Position numbers and translations under genes: made by a program. A DNA stretch of 64,000 nucleotides, taken from assembly GCF_002263515.1 (NCBI RefSeq), contig NZ_CP022752.1, forward strand, positions 3,534,001 through 3,598,000, written 5' to 3'. Below are positions 35,169 through 44,035 of this stretch, in pieces. The stretch's first letter is position 1; each line of letters begins with the position of its first letter. Origin of the DNA: Actinopolyspora erythraea. Its GTDB lineage: Bacteria > Actinomycetota > Actinomycetes > Mycobacteriales > Pseudonocardiaceae. The notes beneath the pieces were generated by a model that saw nothing but the letters and a program-made list of their open reading frames with translations, had not been told where the DNA came from and made no database searches.

Positions 35169-35567
35169 TCAGTCGCCGATCGAGGTGACCCGGCGGACTA
35201 TCCCGTGCAGCACGCTGCTGACGACGGTGACGATGATCGCTCCCCAGAAGGCGGCCCAGAAACCGTCGACGTGGAACGGCAGCTCGAGCCTGCTCGCTAT
35301 CCAACCTGTCAGCCAGAACAGCAACGCGTTGACCACGAGCCCGAACAGGCCGAGCGTGATGACGTAGAGCAGGCAGCCCAGCGTCTTGGCGACCGGCTTC
35401 AGGACCGCGTTGACGACACCGAACACCACGGCCACGACCAGCAGTGTCAATGCCTGGGCGGCCGCGCCCTCGGTTCCCGGCCCCTGGTCCCCGAGCGTGA
35501 TACCGGGCAGTGCGGTGGTCAACCAGACCGCTACGGCCGTGATCAGGATGTGCACTACGAGCGCCAC
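35169..35567 (-). CDS. phage holin family IV-type (four-TMS) membrane protein
   Basis: The 132-residue protein has four hydrophobic segments (about 4-22, 38-60, 64-88 and 100-122) with the family pattern VVNAVLKPVAKTLGCLLYVITLGLFGLVVNALLFWL, characteristic of the PF04020 mycobacterial four-helix holin superfamily. These are common chromosomal membrane proteins of unknown function and not evidence of a prophage. It stands alone; ATG 35567 is preceded by GGGAGGAAGC. The region 35568-35943 upstream shows only its promoter and that of the divergent LLM gene. Confidence 0.9.
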   Translation of the reverse strand: MALVVHILITAVAVWLTTALPGITLGDQGPGTEGAAAQALTLLVVAVVFGVVNAVLKPVAKTLGCLLYVITLGLFGLVVNALLFWLTGWIASRLELPFHVDGFWAAFWGAIIVTVVSSVLHGIVRRVTSIGD

Positions 35568-35943
35568 GATGCTTCCTCCCGTGGTTGCTGCCGTCCGCGG
35601 TCCACCACGCTACTCGGAAGGATCGCCGTGTTCCGGCCCACCGCCGTGATTCCTCCGGTCGTGCTACTGGAGTGACTCGGGGCGAACCCCCGCCACCGGG
35701 AGTTCCCAAGCCCTCTTCCACCTCCGAGTGCCCCGCGGGGCCACTCTCCGGGGCATCAGGGGTCCCGTCGCCCACCGCTCAGCGGTTCGGGGACTCCTCG
35801 ACACCCGACGGCGGGGAAGCCAGGTGCGGGACTGCCGAATCGCTGTACTCGTCGGTAACCTGTGTGCGACCGGTGGCCCGTCGCGGCCCGTGCCACACGA
35901 ACGCGACCCCCACAGCCGACGCAACCGGCAGAAAGCGAGCAGC

Positions 35944-36990
35944 ATGCGGATCGGGATGCCGCTGAACTTCAGCGGAGGTTTCAAGGAGACGGTCGACGAG
36001 TTGGTCGACTACGAGAAGGCCGGGCTGGACATCGTCTACGTCCCGGAGGCGTACTCGTTCGACGCGGTCAGCCAACTGGGGTTCATAGCGGCCCGCACCG
36101 AACGCCTGGAGATAGCCTCCGGCATTCTGCAGATATACACCAGGACACCGACGCTGACCGCCATGACGGCCGCCGGGCTGGACTTCGTCTCCGACGGCCG
36201 CTTCACCCTGGGCATCGGCGCCTCCGGCCCGCAGGTGATCGAGGGGTTCCACGGGCTGCCCTACAACGCACCGCTGGGCCGCACCCGTGAGCTCGTCGAG
36301 ATCTGCCGCCAGGTTTGGCGCAGGGAGAAGGTCACCCACGAGGGCAAGCACTACAACATCCCGCTGCCCACCGAACAGGGCACCGGCCTAGGCAAGCCCC
36401 TCAAGCTCGTCAACCATCCCGTTCGGGAGCGGATCCCGATCATGATCGCGGCGATCGGCCCCAAGAACGTGGCGATGACCGCCGAGATCGCCGAGTCCTG
36501 GGAACCGATCTTCTACGTCCCGGAGAAGGCCGCCGAGGTGTGGGGAGAACCGCTGGCCGAGGGCAAGGCCAAGCGGGACGACTCACTGCCCGAGCTGGAC
36601 ACGGTGGTGCAGGCACCGCTGGCCATCGGCGAGGACCTGGAGGAGCTGCTCGACTCGATGCGCCCCATGCTGGCGCTCTACATCGGCGGGATGGGCTCCA
36701 AGGGCAAGAACTTCTACAACAACCTGGCCCGCCGCTACGGGTACGAGGCCGAGGCGGAGCGGATCCAGGACCTCTACCTGGACGGCAAGAAGGAGGAGGC
36801 CGCGGCGGCGGTGCCTCGCGAACTGCTGACCAAGACCTCCCTGATCGGGCCGGAGAGCCACGTGCGCGAGCGCATCGCCGCGTTCCGCGAGTCGGGGGTG
36901 ACCACCCTGAACGTGACCCCGCTGGCGGGCAGCACCGCCGAACGCACCGCACTGGTCGAGCGGGTGCGCAAGCTGGCCGACGAGGTCTGA
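35944..36990 (+). CDS. LLM-class F420-dependent oxidoreductase (Rv3520c-like)
   Basis: The 348-residue protein is a luciferase-like TIM-barrel enzyme of the F420-using group. Visible features are MRIGMPLNFSGGFKETVDEL, DIVYVPEAYSFDAVSQLGFIAARTERLEIASGI, TLGIGASGPQVIEGFHGLPY, RIPIMIAAIGPKNVAMTAEIAESWEP and TSLIGPESHVRERIAAFRESGV. ATG 35944 is chosen where family similarity starts; the open frame extends further upstream with unlike sequence. It stands alone, divergent from the holin-type gene and followed by a strong terminator. The substrate is unknown; it presumably reduces or oxidises a small molecule with coenzyme F420. Confidence 0.93.
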   Translation: MRIGMPLNFSGGFKETVDELVDYEKAGLDIVYVPEAYSFDAVSQLGFIAARTERLEIASGILQIYTRTPTLTAMTAAGLDFVSDGRFTLGIGASGPQVIEGFHGLPYNAPLGRTRELVEICRQVWRREKVTHEGKHYNIPLPTEQGTGLGKPLKLVNHPVRERIPIMIAAIGPKNVAMTAEIAESWEPIFYVPEKAAEVWGEPLAEGKAKRDDSLPELDTVVQAPLAIGEDLEELLDSMRPMLALYIGGMGSKGKNFYNNLARRYGYEAEAERIQDLYLDGKKEEAAAAVPRELLTKTSLIGPESHVRERIAAFRESGVTTLNVTPLAGSTAERTALVERVRKLADEV

Positions 36991-36996
36991 CCGTTG

Positions 36997-37030
36997 CTCC
37001 CGCGCCCGGCGGGGCGGACGGGCGCGGGAG
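36997..37030 (+). terminator. terminator after the LLM oxidoreductase gene
   Basis: CTCCCGCGCCCG (36997-37008) pairs perfectly with CGGGCGCGGGAG (37019-37030) over a 10-base loop, 6 bases after the stop. Confidence 0.8.
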
Positions 37031-37132
37031 TGCTCACCGGTGCTCCGCCGTCGAGCCGACGCGCTCGGCGGCGTCCCCGTTCACACCGGGAACGGAAGAA
37101 CCACCTCACCGGCCCGAACCGGGAGAACTCGA

Positions 37133-38179
37133 TCAGCTCGCGTTGAGTACCCGCACCGGTGCCCCCGCCAGGTACTGCCGGACGTCCTCCACCGCTTCGG
37201 TGAAGAACGCCCGGTAAACGGTCTCCGAGACGTACCCGAGGTGCGGGGTGAGCACCGTGCGGGGTGCGCCGCGCCACGGATCGTCGGCGGGGAGCGGTTC
37301 GCGCTCGTAGACGTCGACACCGGCACCACCGATGCGGCCCTCGTGCAACGCGGAAAGCAGCTCCCGCTCGTCGACGATCGGCCCGCGTGAGGTGTTGATC
37401 AGGTAGGAGTTCGGCCCCAGCAGGTCCAGCTCCGCACGCCCCACGAGACCGCGGGTCCGCTCGCTCAGCTTCACGTGAACGGTCACCACGTCGGATTCGG
37501 CGAACAACTCCCGCTTCCCGACAGCTCTGGCCCCCACCTGCCGTGCGCGCTCCTCGGTGAGGTTCTCGCTGTGAGCGAGCACCTCCATCCCGAACGCACG
37601 CCCCACGGTGGCGACCTGGGATCCGAGGCGTCCCAGCCCGAGCACGCCGAGCGTGCCACCGAGCAGGTCCTTGCCCACGGTGTGCTGCCAGCCGCCCTCA
37701 CGCACCGAGCGGTCCTCCTCCGGTATCCGCCGCGCCAGCGCGAGGATCAGCCCCCAGGTGAGCTCCGCGGTGGGGGCCCACTCGGCTCCCTCCCGCATCC
37801 CGTTGCCGGTGCCGCACACCGTCACACCCTGTTCGGCGGCGGTCGCCATGTCGATGACCGCGTTTCCCATCCCGGTGGTTACCAGCAGTTCCAGATTCGG
37901 CAGCTGTCGCAACACCGCCGCGGGGAAGGGAGTCCGCTCCCGCATCGCGACGACCACGCCGAACGGTTCGAGCTCGCGCACCAGCTCCTCGGGATCGGCG
38001 ATGTGCTCGTCGAAGACGGTGACCTCGGCATCGGGGGGAAGGGTGTGCCAGTCCCCGAACTCGCGGGCGACGTTCTGGTAGTCGTCCAGCACGGCGATCC
38101 CGAGCGGACTCCCCCTCCCGCTGGTGCTGTCGGCGGGGGTGGAGGAACCGCCGCGGACGGATGTGCTGTCTGCTCGCAT
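37133..38179 (-). CDS. D-isomer-specific 2-hydroxyacid dehydrogenase
   Basis: The 348-residue NAD-dependent enzyme has the two-domain fold of D-2-hydroxyacid dehydrogenases: NAD-binding GTLGVLGLGRLGSQVATVGRAFGM, SYLINTSRGPIVDERELLSAL, the catalytic Arg in SERTRGLV or the TSRG loop region, Glu in GAGVDVYEREPLP and His in LTPHLGYVSETVY. ATG 38179 follows GGGAGAG; the first 25 residues are Ser/Gly-rich and probably disordered. The lack of an ACT domain and the length argue against SerA. It stands alone and convergent with the LLM gene. The substrate cannot be read. Confidence 0.92.
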   Translation of the reverse strand: MRADSTSVRGGSSTPADSTSGRGSPLGIAVLDDYQNVAREFGDWHTLPPDAEVTVFDEHIADPEELVRELEPFGVVVAMRERTPFPAAVLRQLPNLELLVTTGMGNAVIDMATAAEQGVTVCGTGNGMREGAEWAPTAELTWGLILALARRIPEEDRSVREGGWQHTVGKDLLGGTLGVLGLGRLGSQVATVGRAFGMEVLAHSENLTEERARQVGARAVGKRELFAESDVVTVHVKLSERTRGLVGRAELDLLGPNSYLINTSRGPIVDERELLSALHEGRIGGAGVDVYEREPLPADDPWRGAPRTVLTPHLGYVSETVYRAFFTEAVEDVRQYLAGAPVRVLNAS

Positions 38180-38372
38180 GTCTCTCCCGGCTCTCTGGTC
38201 GGCTCGTCGGCGCACCCGGCTCTTACCACCGGGGGCGGCAACACTACTCGGCGGAACGGCCGAGGCGGAGAGCGTCGGCGAGATCGCAGGTCGCCGACCC
38301 TGTTCCCACTCGGGCACGCTGTCGCGCGGCACCGTCCGCGAGCCCCGCGAAGTCCCCCGGGAGACTGGCGAC

Positions 38373-39161
38373 ATGAATACCTCGACCGTGTTCCACCTGC
38401 TGTCGTCGGAGTCGTACCACTCGACCACCGGGGAACCGATCACCGCCACCTCCCTGGAGCGGGAGGGGTTCGTGCACTGCTCCCCGGACGCGGAGACGAC
38501 GTTGGCGGTGGCCAACTCGCTCTACCGTTCCACCGAGGAGCAGCTGGTGCTGCTGGAACTCGACGCCGCCTCCCTCTCCGCACCGGTGCGCTGGGAAGCA
38601 CCCGCTCCGTTCCCGCCGGAGGGGGTTCCGGCGGGGACGCTGTTCCCGCACGTATACGGCGCGCTGGACCGGGCGGCGATACGCGGGGTCAGCTACGCGC
38701 GGCGGGACACCGACGGCCGCTTCGTCTCGTTCGAGAGCAGAGGCGAGATCGCCGAGCGACTGGACCTGCTGCCCCACCCGGAGGGCGGCTGGTACCGGCG
38801 CACGTGGACCTGTGCGCAGACCTCGCGCCCGGAGGGACGTGGGGTCCGGCCCAGTGCGACGGCGATCTACTACCTGCTTCCCGCCGGGCAACGTTCCCGG
38901 TGGCACCGGGTGGAGTCGGACGAACTGTGGATGTGGCACAGCGGTCCGGCACTGCTGCTCCGCGACGCCGGTCGCGGGCGGGAACCCGAGGAACGGACGG
39001 GGGCGGTCACGCTGGGGCCGGACCTGCCGGGCGGGCAGGTCCCCCAGTCACTCGTTCCCGCCGACAGTTGGCAGTGCGCCGAGAACACCGGGGACACCGA
39101 CACCCTGGTCAGCTGTGTGGTCTCGCCCGGGTTCGACTTCGCCGACTTCCAGATGATCTGA
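38373..39161 (+). CDS. DUF952 and cupin_5 (DUF985) fusion protein
   Basis: The 262-residue protein joins two families: an N-terminal DUF952 domain (about 5-110: VFHLLSSESYHSTTGEPITATSLEREGFVHCS, ending VYGALDRAAIRGV) and a C-terminal cupin_5/DUF985 domain (about 125-260: LLPHPEGGWYRRTW, AIYYLLPAGQRSRWHRVESDELWMWHSG, WQCAENT, LVSCVVSPGFDFADF). The cupin histidines in RWHRVESDE look intact for metal binding. Each domain usually occurs as a separate protein. Neither has a firm biochemical role; the fusion suggests action on one small molecule. ATG 38373 is preceded by GGGAG. Confidence 0.9.
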   Translation: MNTSTVFHLLSSESYHSTTGEPITATSLEREGFVHCSPDAETTLAVANSLYRSTEEQLVLLELDAASLSAPVRWEAPAPFPPEGVPAGTLFPHVYGALDRAAIRGVSYARRDTDGRFVSFESRGEIAERLDLLPHPEGGWYRRTWTCAQTSRPEGRGVRPSATAIYYLLPAGQRSRWHRVESDELWMWHSGPALLLRDAGRGREPEERTGAVTLGPDLPGGQVPQSLVPADSWQCAENTGDTDTLVSCVVSPGFDFADFQMI

Positions 39162-39359
39162 CTCGGCCTCGACGGGGTAGCGGGGGTTCGGCAGGGAATC
39201 GTGCGGTTCCGGCCGGGCCGGAGCGGCGGGGAGTCGTGTGGGGCTGAAGGGCACGGTGCCGACGACCCGTCGCTCCACCCAGCTCATCGCCAGCGACGCG
39301 ATCACGATGGTGCCCGTGCACGTGGTGGCCGTGAGAGCGAAGACGGCAAGAGAGTTCAC
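39048..39359 (-). CDS. possible small membrane protein
   Basis: A 103-codon frame from GTG 39359 (after GGGGGTGG) encodes one hydrophobic segment (about 3-25, SLAVFALTATTCTGTIVIASL) followed by a Pro-rich polar tail. Third positions are strongly GC-biased, as in real genes, but the last 114 bases are antisense to the DUF952-cupin gene, which can create such bias. No family is recognised. The remaining bases 39360-39717 contain no other gene. Confidence 0.4.
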   Translation of the reverse strand: MNSLAVFALTATTCTGTIVIASLAMSWVERRVVGTVPFSPTRLPAAPARPEPHDSLPNPRYPVEAESDHLEVGEVEPGRDHTADQGVGVPGVLGALPTVGGNE

Positions 39360-39717
39360 CAGCAACCACCCCCGAGGATGCTTCGACTCGTGTGTCCGCG
39401 TTGGAGCAGCGCGTCCCGCGACGATCTGTGCGGAAGGATTCCGGCCACGCGAACTGACCGTTTCGAGTGCGTCGACTCCCGGTCAACGGTAGGGGCAGGT
39501 GCGGAGCAACGCTGACCGGAGGACCGCGCATCCCCCGAACAGGTGAGTCGGAGGTGCCGCGGCCCCGCAGGGCGGAGATCGGCTCCGTGGCACCACCGTG
39601 CTCCGTCGGACGACGGGCGTACCCACGGCCGCGGCGGTAGCATCACCTCGGCGACCGGCGGAGTGCGCGTTCGGGTGGTGGCCACCCCGACGGCCACCGG
39701 AGGGAGGGGCGATCAGG

Positions 39718-39957
39718 GTGCGGAACTACTCGGTCCACCTGATCTGCCACCTGCTCGTCGTGCTGACCGGACTCGCGGGCGGCACCGCCTTCGGACTGTG
39801 GCTGTTCGACGACAACACCCCCGCCGGCTGGTTGGCGCTCCTCGCGCTGGGAGTGGCACTGGGCGTGCTGGCGCTGCAGGCCGGACACCTGCGGCGGGAA
39901 CGAGCCGCGCGTGCGCCGCGCGGCCGACGGACACTGCCGGACCTCGGAACGCACTGA
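39718..39957 (+). CDS. small two-helix membrane protein
   Basis: The 79-residue product starts at GTG 39718 after a GGAGGGAGG stretch. Two hydrophobic segments (about 5-28, VHLICHLLVVLTGLAGGTAFGLWL, and 34-54, AGWLALLALGVALGVLALQAG) are followed by a basic tail RRERAARAPRGRR, which places the C-terminus inside. No family is recognised. It is monocistronic. Confidence 0.65.
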   Translation: MRNYSVHLICHLLVVLTGLAGGTAFGLWLFDDNTPAGWLALLALGVALGVLALQAGHLRRERAARAPRGRRTLPDLGTH

Positions 39958-40073
39958 AGAGCACGCACGCCCCGGCGGAGGCCCCGCGACGTCACCGGCA
40001 CGGTGCCGCGCGGTGTCGCCGGGCCCGCGCGGGGCACCTCGCGGGAGCGGAACCAGGGCTTCACCGAGCCGCT

Positions 40074-41132
40074 TCAGACGTGCTCCACCGAACCGCTGGC
40101 CGCCGAACGGCGTGCCGCCTCGATAACCTCCAACCCCCGCAACGCGTCCGCGGGGTCCACCGGAGGCGCCGCGCCCGACTCCAACGTCTCCACCACTCCC
40201 GCGTAGAAGTCCTGGTAACGGCCGGGAGTGCTCGGGTGGGGGCGCGTCTCCGGCTCGACTCCGAGGGAGCCCCAGCTCTCCCTCGGTTCCTCCCCCCAGC
40301 CCTGCTCGCCGGGAACGCGGCCCTCGCGCAGCGCCGCTTCCTGCGGATCGAGCCCGTACTTGGTGAACGCCGCCCGGCCCCCCAGGACCCGGAACCTCGG
40401 CCCCTGCTGCGCGGCGAGCTTGCTCACCCAGAGATGACTGTGCACCCCACCGGTGTGCCGCAGCGAGAGGAAGGTGTCGTCATCGGCGCCCACACCGGGA
40501 CGGATGGTATCCGTCTCCGCGTAGACCGAGTCGACGTCGCCGAACAGGCACAGCGCCTGGTCGACGAGATGGCTGCCCAGGTCGTAGAGCACTCCGCCCG
40601 CTTCATCCGGGCCTCCACGGTCGCGCCAGGAGTCCTTGGGCACCGGGACCCAGCGCTCGAAGCGGGACTCGAAACGGTGCACCCCGCCCAGCTCCCCCGA
40701 GTCGAGGAGCTCGCGCAGCGTGAGCATGTCGCTGTCCCAGCGACGGTTCTGGAAGACGGTGAGCGGCACCGCGCGGTCGTTCGCACGCGAGATCAGTTCG
40801 CGGGCCTCCGCCGAGGTGGGGGTGAACGGCTTGTCCACCACGACCGGGATCCCGGCGTCGAGTGCACGTGCCGTCAGGTCCGCGTGGCTGCTGTTCGGGG
40901 TGGCCACCACGACGAGGTCCAGTTCGTCGGCCCGCTCGAAGAGTTCACCGGCCGTGGCGTGCACCCGGGTCCGCGGATACCGCGACGCCACCTGCTCGGC
41001 CCGATCCGGACTGGAGGTGACCACCGCGTCGAGGCGTAGTCGTGGCTGCGCCTCGATGAGCGGTGCGTGGAAGGCCGCTCCCGCCAGACCGTAACCGAAC
41101 AGGCCGACCCGAAACTGCCCCGTCGAATCCAT
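40074..41132 (-). CDS. Gfo/Idh/MocA-family oxidoreductase
   Basis: The 352-residue protein has the N-terminal dinucleotide fold FRVGLFGYGLAGAAFHAPLI, the VVVATPNSSHADLTARALDAGIPVVVDKPF region with the conserved EKP-like motif as DKPF, and the C-terminal substrate domain with GGVLYDLGSHLVDQAL, whose Asp and His fit the family's catalytic positions. ATG 41132 is used since the upstream codons are unlike the family. These enzymes typically oxidise sugars or inositols with NAD(P). It lies next to a two-component pair on the same strand, 62 bases away, without clear linkage. Confidence 0.93.
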   Translation of the reverse strand: MDSTGQFRVGLFGYGLAGAAFHAPLIEAQPRLRLDAVVTSSPDRAEQVASRYPRTRVHATAGELFERADELDLVVVATPNSSHADLTARALDAGIPVVVDKPFTPTSAEARELISRANDRAVPLTVFQNRRWDSDMLTLRELLDSGELGGVHRFESRFERWVPVPKDSWRDRGGPDEAGGVLYDLGSHLVDQALCLFGDVDSVYAETDTIRPGVGADDDTFLSLRHTGGVHSHLWVSKLAAQQGPRFRVLGGRAAFTKYGLDPQEAALREGRVPGEQGWGEEPRESWGSLGVEPETRPHPSTPGRYQDFYAGVVETLESGAAPPVDPADALRGLEVIEAARRSAASGSVEHV

Positions 41133-41194
41133 GCCCCCATTACACCAAGCTCCGGCACCGCCCCGGATCACGGCACCGGAACGGCGGAGTGCTC

Positions 41195-41932
41195 TCAGGC
41201 GGACTCGCCGCTCCTGCGCCGGGCCGCGGACTCGGCTCCGAGGACCTCTCCCCTCACCGAGACGTCGCGCCCCGGGCGGACCAACCCGGTTTCGTAGGCG
41301 AGGATGGCGAGCTGGGTGCGGGAGTTCAGGTTGAGCTTCTGCATCACGTGGTAGACGTGCGACTTGACGGTCAGCTCCGCCAGTCCGAGACTCTCGGCGA
41401 TCTCGGCGTTGGACCCGCCGCGCGCCACTTCCAGCAGCACGTCGCGTTCCCGGTCGGTCAGGGCGGCCAGCTCCACCGAGGCGTCCCGCATCTCCAGCGA
41501 GGCGAACCTGTGCAGCAGTCTGCGGGTGACGCTCGGGGCGAGCAGCGCGTCCCCGGAGGCCACGGTGCGGACGGCTCTGAGCAGTTCCTCCGGGGGCGCG
41601 TCCTTGAGCAGGAAGCCACTGACCCCCGCGCGCAGCGCCGAGTAGACGTACTCGTCCAGGTCGTAGACGGTAAGCATGATCACCGCAGTGCGTCCCTCGG
41701 TGCTCCGGACGATCTCGTGGGCGGCGACGATGCCGTCGGTGCCGGGCATCCGCACGTCCATCAACACCACGTCGGGCCTGCGCCGCCGCACCGCGGCCAC
41801 GGCACCGCGACCGTCGTCGGCCTCGGCCGTCACTCGGAGGTCCGGCTCGGCCGACAGCAGGGCCACCAACCCACCACGGATCATCGCCTGGTCGTCGGCG
41901 ACCAGTACGTCTGTGACCGACTGCGTCACCAC
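41195..41932 (-). CDS. NarL/FixJ-type response regulator
   Basis: The 245-residue protein has a receiver domain (1-120; phospho-acceptor in DVVLMDVRMPGTDG, Lys in FLLKDAPPEELL) and a LuxR-type helix-turn-helix (about 165-225, LTDRERDVLLEVARGGSNAEIAESL and TVKSHVYHVMQKL). GTG 41932 follows GAGGAGG, 17 bases after the sensor kinase stop. The sensor is immediately upstream, so the two form one signalling unit. No target gene adjoins that could reveal the regulon. Confidence 0.94.
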   Translation of the reverse strand: MVTQSVTDVLVADDQAMIRGGLVALLSAEPDLRVTAEADDGRGAVAAVRRRRPDVVLMDVRMPGTDGIVAAHEIVRSTEGRTAVIMLTVYDLDEYVYSALRAGVSGFLLKDAPPEELLRAVRTVASGDALLAPSVTRRLLHRFASLEMRDASVELAALTDRERDVLLEVARGGSNAEIAESLGLAELTVKSHVYHVMQKLNLNSRTQLAILAYETGLVRPGRDVSVRGEVLGAESAARRRSGESA

Positions 41933-41949
41933 GAGCGGACCTCCTCGGA

Positions 41950-43287
41950 TCACCCCGGGTCCGAAGTTTCCGGGCACGGTAGCACGGCCGACAAGTGAAA
42001 CCCGTTCGGAACAGGATGCGCCGTCAACGTCCCGCCGAGCAACGACACCCGCTCGCGCAGTCCGATCAGCCCGTACCCGTTGGCCCCCGAACCGTTCTCC
42101 GGCGCCGGTGCGGCGGATCCCGTTCTTCCGAGTACGTCGGTGGTGTGGTTACTCACCTCGATGTCCAACCTGGCGGGCTGATAGCACAGCGAGACGCGAG
42201 CGTAACCCCGGCCCGCGTGTTTGAGCACGTTGGTTATCGCCTCCTGCACCACCCGGTAGGCCGTCATCTCGACTCCGGGGTCCAGTTCGCGCACTCGGCC
42301 GCACCGCTGTAATCGCCAGCTCACCCCGGTACCGCTCACCGACTCGATCAGTTCGTCCAACTGGGCCAGGCACGGTGCGGGGGCCCGGTTACCGTCCTCC
42401 CCCGTCGTGGCCTCCCCGTCCTGGTCCCCGTCCGGGACGACGCGCAACGCGCTGAGCAGCTGACGCATCTGCTCCAACGAGGACCGCGACGTCCGTTCGA
42501 GCTCGCCAAGCGTGTCCCTGGCGTGGTCGGGGTCACGGTCCACCAGGGAGCGTGCCACCCCGGCACGCAGCGCCACCACCGAGAGGTTGTGCGAGACGAT
42601 GTCGTGGAACTCCCGGGCGATCCGGGCCCGCTCCACCGCCGCCGCGTCCCGGGCGAGCTGGTCGCGCGCCTGCTCCAGCAGGTTCACCGCCTGCTCCAGC
42701 TGGGCCGCCTGCCTGCGTTTGACCCGCATGGCCCTCCCCCAGCCGAGCACCATGACCACATTGACCAGCGCACCGAGCAGCATCACGGTAGCGGCGTGCG
42801 GTGGCAGCGACGGCAACCTGCTGATCGGCCAGATCATGGCCAGCGCGCCCGCGCCGAGGGTGGCGGGCAGCTCACCGCGCACGCACACCGAGTACACGCT
42901 GATCAGAATGGCCAGATTCAGCGGACCGACGGGCTCCTCGATCCGGGTGAGCACGATGGTCACCGTCACCAGCACGACCAGGCTCACCCACGGCAGGAAA
43001 CGCCGTAGCAGCAGGGTCGCCACGGCGGGCAGTCCGAGCAGCAGCGACCAGCGAAACGTCTCCTGCTGGTTGGACGGCAGGAAGACGACGAGCAGGTGGC
43101 AGCCCGCGAAAACCGACACCAGCCCCAGTTCCAGCAGTGTTCTGCGCCATCGCCACCGGACCGGGACCGGTGCGGAGGTGGCGCCGGGGTTCCCGCCACG
43201 CAACAGGGAGTCCTTTCGGAGTACAGGCCCGACCGTACCGGGACCGCCGAACAGCCGTGCCCCCTCTCGCGAGGCGGGGCCGCCCAC
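41950..43287 (-). CDS. sensor histidine kinase (HisKA_3/NarL-type)
   Basis: The 445-residue kinase has about five hydrophobic segments (residues about 50-190), a coiled-coil linker (RRQAAQLEQAVNLLEQARDQL), the HisKA_3 phospho-acceptor in RARIAREFHDIVSHNLSVVALRAG and a HATPase domain (EAITNVLKHAG, ANGYGLIGLRERVSLLGG). The first 45 residues are Gly/Arg-rich, so an internal start is possible. Partner of the downstream response regulator. The ligand is unknown; the sensing part is membrane-embedded with no sizeable outside domain. Confidence 0.93.
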   Translation of the reverse strand: MGGPASREGARLFGGPGTVGPVLRKDSLLRGGNPGATSAPVPVRWRWRRTLLELGLVSVFAGCHLLVVFLPSNQQETFRWSLLLGLPAVATLLLRRFLPWVSLVVLVTVTIVLTRIEEPVGPLNLAILISVYSVCVRGELPATLGAGALAMIWPISRLPSLPPHAATVMLLGALVNVVMVLGWGRAMRVKRRQAAQLEQAVNLLEQARDQLARDAAAVERARIAREFHDIVSHNLSVVALRAGVARSLVDRDPDHARDTLGELERTSRSSLEQMRQLLSALRVVPDGDQDGEATTGEDGNRAPAPCLAQLDELIESVSGTGVSWRLQRCGRVRELDPGVEMTAYRVVQEAITNVLKHAGRGYARVSLCYQPARLDIEVSNHTTDVLGRTGSAAPAPENGSGANGYGLIGLRERVSLLGGTLTAHPVPNGFHLSAVLPCPETSDPG

Positions 43288-43405
43288 GTGCTCTCACGCG
43301 GAGGGCTGGTGCGTGACGTGGTTCCCGCCAGGCGCCCCGCTTCACCCGCCGGCGTCGAGCACCCGCCCTGGGACCGCCCCCGGAAACCGGGGTGGCGAAC
43401 TCCTC

Positions 43406-44035
43406 CTAGTAACCCCGGTCCCGCCACTCTCCCAGGTGTGGCCGCTCGGTCGCGATCGTGGTGCTGGGACCGTGCCCGGGGCGGACCGTGGTCTCGTCGG
43501 GCAGGGTGAACAGCCTGTTCTCGATCGAGTCGATGATCACGCCGAAGTCCGAGTAGGAGCGTCCGGTGGCCCCCGGGCCGCCCGCGAAGAGGGTGTCCCC
43601 GGTGAACACCGTGCTCAGGTCCACCGAGTACAGGCTCACCGCCCCGGGCGCGTGACCCGGTGTGTGCAACACCCGCAGCCCGGTGCCCGCGACCCCGATC
43701 ACCTCCTGGTCGGCCAGCATCCGATCCGGCTCCCGCTCCGGATGGGTCATCCGCCACAGCACCAGGTCCTCCGGGTGCAACAGGATCGGTGCTCCCACGG
43801 CCGCCGCCAGCTCCGGAGCGAACCGCACGTGGTCGTCGTGGCCGTGGGTGGCGACGATCGCCAGCACGTCGCGGTTCCCGACGAGCTCCAGGATCGCGGA
43901 CACGTCGTGGGGGGCGTCCACGACGACGCACTCGTGGTCGTCCCCGATCACCCAGACGTTGTTGTCCACTTCGAAGGTCTGCCCGTCCAGGGAGAACGTC
44001 CCGGAGGTGGTGGTGTGGTCGATGCGCGCGCTCAC
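43406..44035 (-). CDS. metallo-beta-lactamase-fold hydrolase of the mycothiol formaldehyde pathway
   Basis: The 209-residue protein has the MBL zinc motif [22 protein letters not shown] and the C-terminal RPGHGPST. Its start overlaps the mscR stop as ATGA (44032-44035). The pair mscR/MBL equals Rv2259/Rv2260; the MBL protein is expected to hydrolyse S-formylmycothiol to formate and mycothiol after MscR oxidises the formaldehyde adduct. That biochemical role is inferred from the pairing. Confidence 0.93.
   Translation of the reverse strand: MSARIDHTTTSGTFSLDGQTFEVDNNVWVIGDDHECVVVDAPHDVSAILELVGNRDVLAIVATHGHDDHVRFAPELAAAVGAPILLHPEDLVLWRMTHPEREPDRMLADQEVIGVAGTGLRVLHTPGHAPGAVSLYSVDLSTVFTGDTLFAGGPGATGRSYSDFGVIIDSIENRLFTLPDETTVRPGHGPSTTIATERPHLGEWRDRGY

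Noticed and set aside
35169..35567. Holin-family gene as evidence of a prophage
   Set aside because: PF04020 proteins are ordinary chromosomal membrane proteins in actinobacteria, and no phage genes are nearby.
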